Positions 31,376-41,699 of a stretch of DNA of 64,000 nt are shown one piece after another; position 1 is the first letter of the stretch; each line of letters starts with the position of its first letter. The position numbers and the translations under genes were made by a program. The notes under the pieces are model-generated. The model did not search any database. It saw only the letters and a program-made list of their open reading frames with translations, and was not told the DNA's origin. The stretch is from Ariolimax columbianus (taxonomy: Eukaryota; Mollusca; Gastropoda; Stylommatophora; Arionidae): contig JAVGWX010000002.1 of the NCBI GenBank assembly GCA_036924085.1, positions 47,508,416 through 47,572,415 of the forward strand. The letters run 5' to 3'.

Positions 31376-31510
31376 ACTCCAAGACGAAACACTGAAATCA
31401 GTTTAAACAACGTTTGTCTACCTGGCATTGGACACGTGATGTGCCTGATCGAACATCGGGATTACAGATTACAGGTGGACAACGTTTTAAAAAAAAAGTT
31501 CAAAATGCGC

Positions 31511-31512
<2 letters not shown>

Positions 31513-31541
<29 letters not shown>

Positions 31542-31543
31542 TA
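31513..31543. repeat. (AAT)n microsatellite
   Basis: About ten AAT units. Confidence 0.97.
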
Positions 31544-31930
31544 TCCCGAGTGGTCCGTCGAGGTCTTTGTGTTTAAGGACAAGAATAGCACCACTGCCAC
31601 ACAGGGAACACCGTTGTCAGAGGCGACTAACTTTGTGACTTGACATAACACCGGTCATGGTTAGGTGGTTTGTTAAGAGAAACATTGATGGCGCCTAACA
31701 GGCTGCAGATCTACTTTGCTATGGTGTTTCAGTCTATTAAGATAGTTTGCACATCGGTTAACCCCACTCCGCGGCCTTTGTCAAAACGCAGAGAAATAAT
31801 AAGCTGCACGAGTCTAGCCGGTTAAGAATGGAATCCTCCTCCCCACCAAAGCTGGGATCTGCACAAGGACACAAGTTGACTACGAATAAGACTAATAATA
31901 TTATAAATAATCATAGAAATAATAATAATA
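31544..31930 (+). mobile_element. Interspersed repeat, family D
   Basis: Reverse complement of 52780-53120: both share GACAAGAATAGCACCACTGC, GATGGCGCC.AACAGGCTG and TTTGCTATGGTGTTT. No frame or recognised motif. Family unknown. Two copies in opposite orientation. Confidence 0.75.
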
Positions 31931-32999
31931 TTATCAGCTTCTCGTAAAGATAAATGTCCAGAAACAGATTCTGTCACTTGGGAAGAAGTGTTTCAGACTT
32001 CTGAGCACGAATTCTTAACATTTTTGTAGGGGAATAACCACTTCTCTTTCTCTGTTTGGCTTTCCTTCACTCTAGCAAGTTCAACCACTAGTTTACAGCT
32101 TGGTAGACAGAAACGACTAGACCACGTTTAGTATCTTGTCAATCATCATCATAGACATCCGAGTCTCTGTAGATCATACAATCGTGGCGCAATGTGAGCT
32201 CAATCCAGGGTGCAAGCCTGGGCGCTGAATATGGATACCCTGGTCTGCCCAAATTGCAGGATCCCCCTCTCGGCCTTGCTGGTGTAATCTAAAGGAATTC
32301 AAAGCATGGCAATTTGGCACCACCTCAGCTGCAGTAGCTGCCGGAATGAGTTTGCAATTTTGAAACCATCCGCCTTAGGTGCTACCATTCCGGATTTTCT
32401 GTCTGGGTTTACTCCCGTAACCATACCTCTTCTGGGGTTTCCACAAGGCAGTGAAGTCGTTGCCCGCAGATGCTAGTTACTCGAGACATCCGATGATACT
32501 CTCATCGTTCTAAGACTAGCCAACACGCCATGGGACTTGTGGGTTTAAAATCAGAGTTCCTCCTCTCCTAGGCAAATTATCTGAACAGGCTAACGAGCTT
32601 AACCTACCCGAGTTTAGAGTCACGGTTTACCTTATCTCAGATTGGCTGCCAACCAAGGCTAAAGAGCCAAATCTGCCTGCCCAGTTATACCACTGGGTAC
32701 TTGGTCAATGCCCCACAGCAGACACTGTAAGAAACAGGGGGCCCCTCATGAAGGTGCTACTGGGGATATAATAATGTAGGGGAGGCCATTGGCATGGAAA
32801 CCCCTGTCCGGCAAGCTGAACAGTGAATCCAACGGCGATCTCTACACCTGGAAAGGAAAGGCTATATCAGTCGCTTCACTTTCCTTTAACGAACGGGACA
32901 TCCAGCCCAGACCTCGCTAACTGTCAATAAAGAACACAATAATGACGACATCTTCCCCATTCCAAGTTGTTGTTTTATGCCAACAATGTGTTTGTTTAC
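31931..32999. other. Unassigned, less AT-rich stretch
   Basis: Base composition is more balanced than its neighbours and the text looks repeat-like (for example CCTGGTCTGCCC and GGCATGGAAACCCC), but I find no second copy here and no coding frame over about 75 codons. Possibly another decayed element. Confidence 0.4.
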
Positions 33000-33120
33000 T
33001 CTTATTGTGCGCCCTGAAATGAGCGTTAAGTAGCGGGCTGTAGTAACTTTCCTTACGTCACTGTCACTGTGCGGATGAAATTGGACCGGGGTCCTCCAGG
33101 CCGCGTTCCACGCAGTCACC
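33000..33120 (-). mobile_element. SINE-like repeat, family B, partial
   Basis: TGCGCCCTGAAATGAGCGTT through GGACCGGGGTCCTCCAGG matches the 3' half of family B in 17670-17770. The head is absent. Confidence 0.8.
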
Positions 33121-33769
33121 GCACAGCGTGCAGACTATTTTTTTTTACCTCACTCCCGAAAGAAGAGAACATGAAAGTATTTACCAGTGTTCGCAACTTT
33201 ACTTGTGACCAGAAGCGGGTTATTCTGACTACCCTCCTGTCTGCACCTCAACTTCATGTAGACACGTAAGATGAAAGTCCTGGAATCTTCTTTGTTCTCA
33301 TCCCTTGCGGGTTATCTAATGTAGACACGGTTTCAGCGGTTATAACATAACTCGGTTATATTTTTGTCATCCTTGCTTACTGATCTCAATTATTCAACAA
33401 TGGTTCATTGATATTTCAAACATACTTTTTTGTAATTCAGCAAGTACAATATTTGATTGTTGCAGCTGTGAATGTACAACTCGGGGAAAGTGCAAAGAGA
33501 ATGATACAAAACTGCGTAAGATTAATTCTTCTTCGTGTCTATCTTTTTTGCTCCCTGAGAAGAATGGGGATCACATCTGCAGTTAACCTCTACGCATTAG
33601 ATCTACGCTAAAGCTTTCAATGGGATTTGTTCTACAATTACTTGTAGATGATACGATTGTTACATCATGCGCAGACCTCTTTAATCGTCTGATAACATGC
33701 ACATCTTTCCTAAATAGCGTCATATATCAACATCGTAAATAACGGTTGGTTGAAATATCATTACACATA
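33121..33769. other. Unassigned stretch
   Basis: No recognised feature. Confidence 0.4.
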
Positions 33770-33770
33770 T

Positions 33771-33820
<50 letters not shown>

Positions 33821-33832
33821 GAGAGAGAGAGA
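33770..33832. repeat. (GA)n microsatellite
   Basis: About 31 GA units with one G interruption. Confidence 0.99.
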
Positions 33833-34892
33833 GAATGGTTCGACAAAAGAGCATGGCCACACAACAGGAAACAACACGCAACAAATTGGAAAATGCCAAT
33901 CGTACAAATCCATTTTACGGGAGGATCTGTATGCTACAGAAACAAGGCAAGGACTACTGCCACACTTATAGCATATTGCAGGAGTCGAATACCAGTGTGC
34001 TATAACGCTGCTATCGTAGAAGACCCTCCAATTCTTTGGATTTGTCCACTCAGCCATCCCCACGGATATACAACTGTTGTGTATTGAGCAAAAGAGTAAA
34101 GATCTCGTTTGCACAAATGTATGGCATATTGGGAATATGGTGTTAGGCCCTTATTATCTTGACCAACAACACACTAGGGCGCATGTGGTCAACATCACGC
34201 TGGTTGCCTTTACTTTCTCAAATTATTCTGGTACTCAATTTTCATTTTAGGCTGGATCAACCCTGGGGGTCGTTTTGCGATCGGAACAAAAATGAGCAAC
34301 AACTGGGGGTCCGAACTCCGGTCATTCGACTGGGAAGTCATTGCTTCAACCGTAGCTTTAGAAATAATAGGTCTCTTGTAACCAAGAAATATAATAAGGA
34401 ATATCTTTTTTTGGGGGGGATTTTCTTCTTCATGGTTTTGTTTTTCCTTGGAGCTTCTTCTTTCTTCTTCTAAACAAGGAATGTAAGCAGATAACATGGA
34501 ATGGATATAATTTGAATAAGGGGATTGCAATATTACAAATCTGATGTATTGCTTCCGGGTCGAAACATTATACTTAGATATTTATTGAATGTATCTTTAC
34601 TCCGCTGCTTATTGTAAAGAGTTCAATAGTTTCTTTCTCTCTAATGGTATTGTGGAAGTTCATTTTTGTTTTTTACTTTAACTTTTTTACTTTAAAAAAA
34701 AAACTACTTTTGTTTTTGAGTTATCTCTACCCAATTTGTCTGGTGATCTCCTGGATTATTTTGTTATTCTAGTTTCTGCCAGAACAATGATATCAAATCC
34801 GTGGTTCCAGCTTGTGACTGTCTCCTGTTTTCTTCATCTGACCCAGTGAATAACTAATTAATCTATAAACGACAAAGATGAAAACGAATATA
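33833..34892. other. Unassigned stretch
   Basis: Open frames here on both strands (up to 114 codons, partly from the GA repeat) have no recognised domain. Confidence 0.4.
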
Positions 34893-35145
34893 GAGTTACT
34901 TCACGAGTTACTTTACGAGTTATTTTCCGAGTTAATTCAAGGGTTACGACACGAGTTACTTCACGGGTTAGTTCACGGGTTACGTCACGGGTTACTTCAC
35001 GAGTATTTCACGAGTTACTTCCCGAGTTACTTCACGAGTTACTTCCAGAGTTACTTCACGAGTTACTTCACGAATTACTTCAAGAGTTACTTCACGAGTT
35101 ACTTCCCGAGTTACTTCCCGAGTTACTTCACAAGCTAGTTCATAC
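34893..35145. repeat. 12-bp (GAGTTACTTCAC)n array, about 20 units
   Basis: Imperfect units, with variants TTCCC, TACGAC and AGTT. Produces an 86-codon frame on the plus strand that is an artefact. Confidence 0.95.
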
Positions 35146-35257
35146 AAATTGTATTAGAAAGGACAAAGATGGACAGAAATAAACGAGAAGTGTCACAGGA
35201 AGGAGTGACAGAAGAAATGAGTACTGGACAGGACAAGACATTAGGAACAGAAGGAAA

Positions 35258-36050
35258 CCAACGAAGTATGCCATACCTAAAGTTAGGAGCCCTCTTCCCT
35301 AACAGTGGATATCATACCAAAAATTTGAAACGCGCTTCCCTAACAGTGGATACCATACCTAATGTTTGGAGTCCTCTTCCCTAACAGTGGATATCATACC
35401 AAATGTTTGAAACGCGCTTCCCTAATAGTGGATACCATACCAAAAGTTAGGAGCCCTCTTCCCTAGCAGTGGATATCATACAAAATGTTTTAAACCCGCT
35501 TCCCTAATAGTGGATACCATACCAAAAGTTAGGAGCCCTCTTCCCTAACAGTGGATATCATACCAAATGTTTGAAACTCGCTTCCCTAACAGTGGATACC
35601 ATACCTAATGTTTGAAACGCGCTTCCCTAACAGTGGATACCATAGCAAAAGTTAGGAGCCCTCTTCCCTAGCAGTGGATATCATACCAAATGTTTGAAAC
35701 GCGCTTCCCTAATAGTGGATACCATACCAGAAGTTAGAAACCCTCTTCCCTAGCAGTGGATATCATACCAAATGTTTGAAACGCGCTTCCCCAACCGTGG
35801 ATAACATACCAGAAGTTAGGAACCCTCTTCCCTAGCAGTGGATATCATACCAAATGTTTGAAACGCGCTTCCCTAATAGTGGATACCATACCAAATGTTA
35901 GGAGCCCTCTTCCATAACAGTGGATATCATACCAAATGTTTGAAACGCGCTTCCCTAACAGTGGATACCATACCATAAGTTAGGAGCCATCTTCCCTAAC
36001 AGTGGATATCATACCAAATGTTAGGAGCCCTTTTCCCTAGCAGTGGATAC
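35258..36050. repeat. 42-bp satellite with alternating monomers
   Basis: About 18 units of 42 bp, all with AGTGGATA(T/C)CATACC. Two monomer types alternate: one with TTTGAAACGCGCTTCCC, one with TTAGGAGCCCTCTTCCC. That gives an 84-bp higher-order unit with occasional breaks in order. Confidence 0.95.
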
Positions 36051-36189
36051 TCTAACCCGCTCTTATACATTCAGCTGTTGATCGTTATGCGTGTAAACAT
36101 ATCGCATAGTTCGTCCTAATCTTTTCATGTTGATGCTCTATTTCTGATTTATGACTAGTGTCTTTGCTTGGCGCTGGGTCTGACAGTAT

Positions 36190-36355
36190 TGATTACTGAC
36201 TCTCAAGTCAAGCGTCTGAGAGCAGAGAGGTGTAGCACCTGTTCGTCACGTCAATGGTACCGGGCTCAATCCCCATTAGCGGCACGCCCCAGTCGATAAA
36301 TGGTTACCTGGCTTACTGTTAGGCTAAATAGCCACTAAAAGAATAAAAAAAACAC
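36190..36355 (+). mobile_element. SINE, family E (second copy)
   Basis: GGTACCGGGCTCAATCCCC (about 36256) is a B-box-like stretch. The body after it (ACCTGGCTTACTGTTAGG, then CTAAATAGCC and an A-rich tail) resembles 19400-19470. The A box is less clear than in the first copy. Confidence 0.55.
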
Positions 36356-36589
36356 TCCTGCAAGATGTGGAATCATTCATATATCTTTGATAACAATATA
36401 GACAAAGTAGGAGCTCCAGATAATTATATCAAAATAGGAATACACAAGGTGATAAGAGATTTCATTACATTTGAAAACATATGGGAATAAATACAACATT
36501 AAGTCCAACACAACAATAACAACTCTTCAATGTAAAGTCTATTCTATTGTAAAGCTCTGAAACACGGAGAACAATATTACGCTTCCTTG

Positions 36590-36985
36590 CATTGAGTGAG
36601 AGATATTGTATTATAAACAGTCCACTCCTTGTTCTGAGTAAAAGATATTGTAGCATTAGCATTTCCTTCCTGGTATTGGGTATAAGATATTGTAGCATTA
36701 GCATTTCCTTCCTGGTATTGGGTATAAGATATTGTAGCATTAGCATTTCCTTCCTGGTATTGGGTATAAGATATTGTAGCATTAGCATTTCCTTCCTGGT
36801 ATTGGGTATAAGATATTGTAGCATTAGCATTTCCTTCCTGGTATTGGGTATAAGATATTGTAGCATTAGCATTTCCTTCCTGGTATTGGGTATAAGATAT
36901 TGTAGCATTAGCATTTCCTTCCTGGTATTGGGTATAAGATATTGTAGCATTAGCATTTCCTTCCTGGTATTGGGTATAAGATATT
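36590..36985. repeat. 42-bp near-perfect array, about 9 units
   Basis: Units of 42 bp (ATTGTAGCATTAGCATTTCC then TTCCTGGTATTGGGTATAAG) run from about 36640, eight of them identical. A first, diverged unit is at 36590-36640. Open on both strands. The minus frame (up to 179 codons) encodes a perfect 14-residue repeat (YLIPNTRKEMLMLQ) but begins at GTG, not ATG. Recent array. Confidence 0.97.
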
Positions 36986-37281
36986 TATGAAGTGGAATGA
37001 ACACTCCACTTTCTTGCCGCCATTGCTAATAGCAAAAGTCCAGCCATATCAATCACAGCCTTTGAGGATCAAGTAATTTACACTATATAGTGCAAATCTG
37101 AGCTTTTTACCCAGATGGATTAATCAGTCACCTGGTTGTTTCTCGCCGTCTTGCCTTTCTGAAGTGCAGGTAACAGTTGGAGAACGAATGAACGAACACG
37201 TTATGAACATTTACATTGGATTTGTAGGACCACACTTGGAGTTCAGATCCGCAGAATTGTCATCAGTTGTATGCATTGTAG

Positions 37282-37914
37282 ATCTGGGGTAGTTGTCTCG
37301 CCGCAGCGACTCAATTTCAACCAGTGTTCGTAAAGCGATCTCAGTCCCGCCAGGCGGAGCGATAGCGCGGGCTTGCGGAAAACGCTCGCCTGCCTTTCCC
37401 CGTAGAGCGAATTGGGTGCGGTTTGTTGTAGCGGCTCCTCCACCGAGGTGCGCTGGTCTGGTCCGTATCAGGAAACGTGGTCCGTCCGTGGTGATTTATC
37501 TAAGGCTTATAGCAGAGCTCGACAGTACGTCTCGCTGGTGGTCCGACTCTCGCAAAGAGCTTGTGACCGGCAAATGGAAAGCAGGAATCGTTGCCTCGAG
37601 GCCCTGCGTTCTCCTACGGAGAAGGGCAGGCCGGCAGGGCAAATTGTCTCTAGTCCCAGTGAAATTCATCGCCGAGGTCGTTGGGATCCGTTCTGCACAG
37701 AGCGCTGCCATCCCTCCTCGAGCGAGCCCGGTCGGTCGGTCGTCTGGTGCGTGTGGAAGGCCCCTGTCAGGCGGTTCTAGGTCGACAGAGTGAGGGACGG
37801 GTGGAACAACCGTTCGTCCGTCCCGTCAGTCGATCCCTGCGGCCGTCCCAGCGAGGCTTTTTACACACCCTTCCTCCGCCGACCGGTGTGTGCTGTACGT
37901 ACGTCTCCGACAGA
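37282..37914 (+). other. Upstream spacer/5' ETS, arm B
   Basis: About 98% identical to 2791-3426 (reverse). Homology starts at 37282. It runs directly into the 18S start at 37915. The open frame 37293-37793 starts at TTG and shows no protective pattern against changes. See arm A. Confidence 0.8.
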
Positions 37915-38580
37915 TATCTGGTTGATCCTGCCAGTAGTCATATGCTTGTCTCAAAGATTAAGCCATGCATGTCTAAGTTCACACTGTCTCACGGTGAAAC
38001 CGCGAATGGCTCATTAAATCAGTCGAGGTTCCTTAGATGACACGATCCTACTTGGATAACTGTGGCAATTCTAGAGCTAATACATGCTTACCAAGCTCCG
38101 ACCCTCGCGGAAAGAGCGCTTTTATTAGTTCAAAACCAATCGTCGTTTCCCCTCGCGGGGTTGCGGCGTCCCCACTGGTGACTCTGGATAACTTTGTGCT
38201 GATCGCATGGCCTCATGTGCCGGCGACGCATCTTTCAAATGTCTGCCCTATCAAATGTCGATGGTACGTGACATGCCTACCATGTTTGTAACGGGTAACG
38301 GGGAATCAGGGTTCGATTCCGGAGAGGGAGCATGAGAAACGGCTACCACATCCAAGGAAGGCAGCAGGCGCGCAACTTACCCACTCCCGGCACGGGGAGG
38401 TAGTGACGAAAAATAACAATACGGGACTCTTTCGAGGCCCCGTAATTGGAATGAGTACACTTTAAACCCTTTAACGAGGATCTATTGGAGGGCAAGTCTG
38501 GTGCCAGCAGCCGCGGTAATTCCAGCTCCAATAGCGTATATTAAAGTTGTTGCAGTTAAAAAGCTCGTAGTTGGATCTCA
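37915..38580 (+). pseudogene. 18S rRNA 5' third, arm B
   Basis: Begins TATCTGGTTGATCCTGCC and continues collinearly through GTCTAAGTTCACACTGTC, CGGGTAACGGGGAATC and GTGCCAGCAGCCGCGG (about 38500), to TTGGATCTCA at 38580, where it jumps to 28S. The 666 nt carry no obvious damage and keep canonical bases where arm A has changes (for example GAAACCGCGAATGGC). The sequence is the best handle in this window on the organism: the V1-V2 pattern looks molluscan. Cut off before the V4 loop, so not functional. Confidence 0.95.
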
Positions 38581-38589
38581 GGCTCACGT

Positions 38590-38936
38590 ACTAGGCGGAT
38601 AAGCCAACGGTGCGAGGTGAGGGATTACGGCCGAACGCCTCTAAGCCAAAAATCCCACCCAAAAGCAGCCCAGCACGAATGCAAAGGGAGGCTTCGACAT
38701 GGTGGGGACCTGGGGGCCACGCTCCAGCCCCGCCCGGTCAAGCCGCAGAATGAGGTCTCTGCCGTCCGCTGATAAAAGCGGGCGGGAAGCTGCTCGATAT
38801 TCACCCCATACGGCGATGAGGAATGAAATCATTTGTAGAAGACTTAGTTCTCGGTCGGGTGCCCTAAGCAGTAGATCAGCTACCTCACTGCGAACTGCTG
38901 AGACTTAACCCTTGACCATGAGATATGTCCGCTCCC
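38590..38936 (+). pseudogene. 28S rRNA 3' end, arm B, first copy
   Basis: GGATTACGGCCGAACGCC (38620) through AATCATTTGTAGAAGACTT (38827) and GAGACTTAACCC ends near 38936, the mature 3' end of 28S. The linker with 18S is about 10 bases. Most of the 28S gene is absent. Confidence 0.88.
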
Positions 38937-38984
38937 TAGGCGGACACCATCTCCGTGCAAGACTAGGCTTGTCACCTGGTCAAA

Positions 38985-39175
38985 TGCACTATTTCGAGAG
39001 GAATCACAGGTCGCTGACATTTGGTCCACGTGCTTGGCTGATAAGCTAACATCTGAGGGATTACGGCCGAACGCCTCTAAGCCAGAATCCCGCCCAAAAT
39101 CTCAGCACCGCTGTGATGGGAGGCTACGACATGGCTGGGGCTTGTGTCCCGGCCCGATCGAGCCGCAGGAATGCA
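38985..39175 (+). pseudogene. 28S rRNA 3' end, arm B, second partial copy
   Basis: CGAGAGGAATCACAGG (38996) to TTACGGCCGAACGCC (39059) and on to about 39175 repeats the late 28S section a second time, after a 50-bp spacer that looks like 3' ETS. It is cut off before the 3' end and followed by the tail. Confidence 0.88.
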
Positions 39176-39600
39176 CCTGGTAAAATGCACTCCTTCCTCG
39201 CTCTTTGCATCTGTCTGCTATCAGTTATTCCAATGGACGCAGAAGAGATGCAGTCCAGCGGACATTGCACCTCCTGTCCTATGGTGACAAGCTCCCGGGT
39301 GGCGGGGAATGCTAGGCGTACCATCACTGCAGATGAGCCGAGAAAATAAAGCGAGCAAAAAGATACCTCACTCATATGCATATGCTACGTTTCTGGCAGG
39401 ACGTGACGATCCTGGGAAAAAGTCACACTGAACTGCATCTCTTCCGGGATAGTACAAACTAGTACATAGTCCATCATATCATTGCCAAACGCTATAGACA
39501 CGAGTAGGGAAGACTCGATAGTCCTGCAAGACAACTTCCCAAGAGAGACAACTCTGACCAAAAACAACTGCTGCCTTGCAGTCAGGCTGGGGACAGCCAA
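39176..39600 (+). other. rDNA downstream tail, arm B
   Basis: Counterpart of 1-487 (reverse complement). Shared landmarks: GACGCAGAAGAGATGCAG, GGTGGCGGGGAATGCTAGG, AGAAAATAAAG and GGCTGGGGACAGCCA (39585-39599). The last lies at the very start of the window in arm A. Confidence 0.8.
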
Positions 39601-39725
39601 AGGCTAAGGAGGGCAACCCTACAGAAACGCCTGTTGAAATCGGATGCACTGAGCCACTGGCTAACAAATTAAATCAGTGCAACGTAAATATCGCTGTAAA
39701 CAGCGTACGATGAAGAAGAAGAAGA
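39601..39725 (+). mobile_element. Core A segment with GAA tail, fused to the rDNA tail
   Basis: GTTGAAATCGGATGCACTG (39628) is core A. It ends TACGATGAAGAAGAAGAAG (39705-39725). It follows directly after the rDNA-derived tail, so an rDNA-headed retroposon is a possible reading. Confidence 0.65.
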
Positions 39726-39959
39726 AGTATGCATTGTAGGATGTGCAGAGGCAAACCTCCAGGTGCATTATATGAGCCACGAAAACTACGCCGGTGTCTC
39801 AGATCCAGACAGCTAGTGGATTATAGACGCTGTCCTATAGTTAGACACGTAAAGTGTGGTCCTTACAGATAATTTCAACAGTATACGAACACACCCTATG
39901 AAACAAGACTAGACGATTTGGCATTAGATCATACCAAAATGTGGCAGCTATGATCAAAA

Positions 39960-41068
39960 GAGAAAGAGTCTTTAAAGACAAAACTTAACGGTTCTATCCA
40001 TGAAGACAAAACTTAATGGATCTACCCATGAAAGACAACAATTAACAGATCTACCCGTGAAGACTAAACTTAACGGATCTACCCATAAAGACAAAACTTA
40101 ACAGATCTACTCATGAAAAACAACACTTAACGGATCTACCCATGAAAGACAACACTTAACAGATCTACACATGAAGACAACACTTAACAGATCTACCCGT
40201 GAAGACTAAACTTAACGGATCTACCCATAAAGACAACACTTAACAGATCTACCCATGAAAACAACACTTAACATATCTACACATGAAAACAACACTTAAC
40301 AGATCTACCCATGAAGACAACACTTAACAGATCTACCCATGAAGACAACACTTAACAGATCTACCCATGAAGACAACACTTAACAGATCTACCCATGAAG
40401 ACACCACTTAACAAATCTACTCATGAAAGACAACACTTAACAGATCTACCAGTGAAGACTAAACTTAACGGATCTACCCATAAAGACAAAACTTAACAGA
40501 TCTACTCATGAAAACAACACTTAACAGATCTACCTATGAAGACAACACTTAACAGATCTACCCATGAAGACAACACTTAACAGATCTACCCATGAAGACA
40601 ACACTTAACAGATCTACCCATGAAGACAACACTTAACAGATCTACCCATGAAGACAACACTTAACAGATCTACCCATGAAGACAACACTTAACAGATCAA
40701 CCCATGAAGACAACACTTAACAGATCTACCCATGAAGACAACACTTAACAGATCTACCCATGAAGACAACACTTAACAGATCTACCCATGAAGACAACAC
40801 TTAACAGATCTACCCATGAAGACACCACTTAACAAATCTACCCATGAAAGACAACACTTAACAGATCTACCAGTGAAGACTAAACTTAACGGATCTACCC
40901 ATAAAGACAAAACTTAACAGATCTACTCATAAAAAACAACACTTAACGGATCTACCCATAAAAGACAACACTTAACAGATCTACCCGTGAAGACAACATT
41001 TAACAGATCTACCCATGAAGACAATACTTAACAGATCTACCCATGAAGACAACACTTAACAGATCTAC
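39960..41068. repeat. 28-bp satellite, about 39 units, with higher order
   Basis: Unit GACAACACTTAACAGATC plus TACCCATGAA. Variants (for example CAGTGAAGACTAAACTTAAC followed by GG) recur. The rare ACACCACTTAACAAATC variant is at 40401 and 40822, 421 bp apart, which suggests a block of 15 monomers was duplicated. Confidence 0.97.
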
Positions 41069-41209
41069 CCCCAACCAATAATATTGAAATGGGATAGCGA
41101 AACCCTACAAATGAAAACATCACTCAATGGCATCACAACTGAACTAAAATATCATGATCAACAAACGTTGCTATACTGGGTATCAACCAAGAAAACTACT
41201 AAAAACAAG

Positions 41210-41610
41210 AGTGGATTCATGCCGAAAGAGTAGATTCATGCCTAAAGAGTGGAGACATGCCTAAAGAGTGGATACATGCCTAAAGAGTGGATACATACCT
41301 AAAGATTGGATACATGCCTAAAGAGTGGATACATGCCTAAAGAGTGGATACATGCCTAAAGAGTGGATACATGCCTAAAGATTGGATACATGCCTAAAGA
41401 GTGGATACATACCTAAAGAGTGGATACATGGCTAAACAGTGGATACATGGCTAAAGAGTTGATACATGCCTAAAGAGTGGATACATGCCTAAATAGTGGA
41501 TACATGCCTAAAGGGTGGATATTTGCCTAAAGAGTGGATACATGCCTTAAGAGTGGATACATGCCTAAAGAGTGGATACATGCCTAAAGAGTGTATACAT
41601 GCCTAAATAG
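41210..41610. repeat. 19-bp tandem array, about 20 units
   Basis: GAGTGGATACATGCCTAAA with scattered changes. Ends next to a LINE fragment. Confidence 0.97.
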
Positions 41611-41699
41611 ATGAATCCGCAACAAATGATGTCAAGAATGGAAAAGCTGGTATATGTCTTTCCTAGAACCATTGTGTGACAAGAGTATCCACACATATA

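Noticed and set aside
36465..37004. 179-codon repeat protein
   Set aside because: GTG start, frame almost wholly inside a perfect 42-bp array. Kept only as a low-weight finding.
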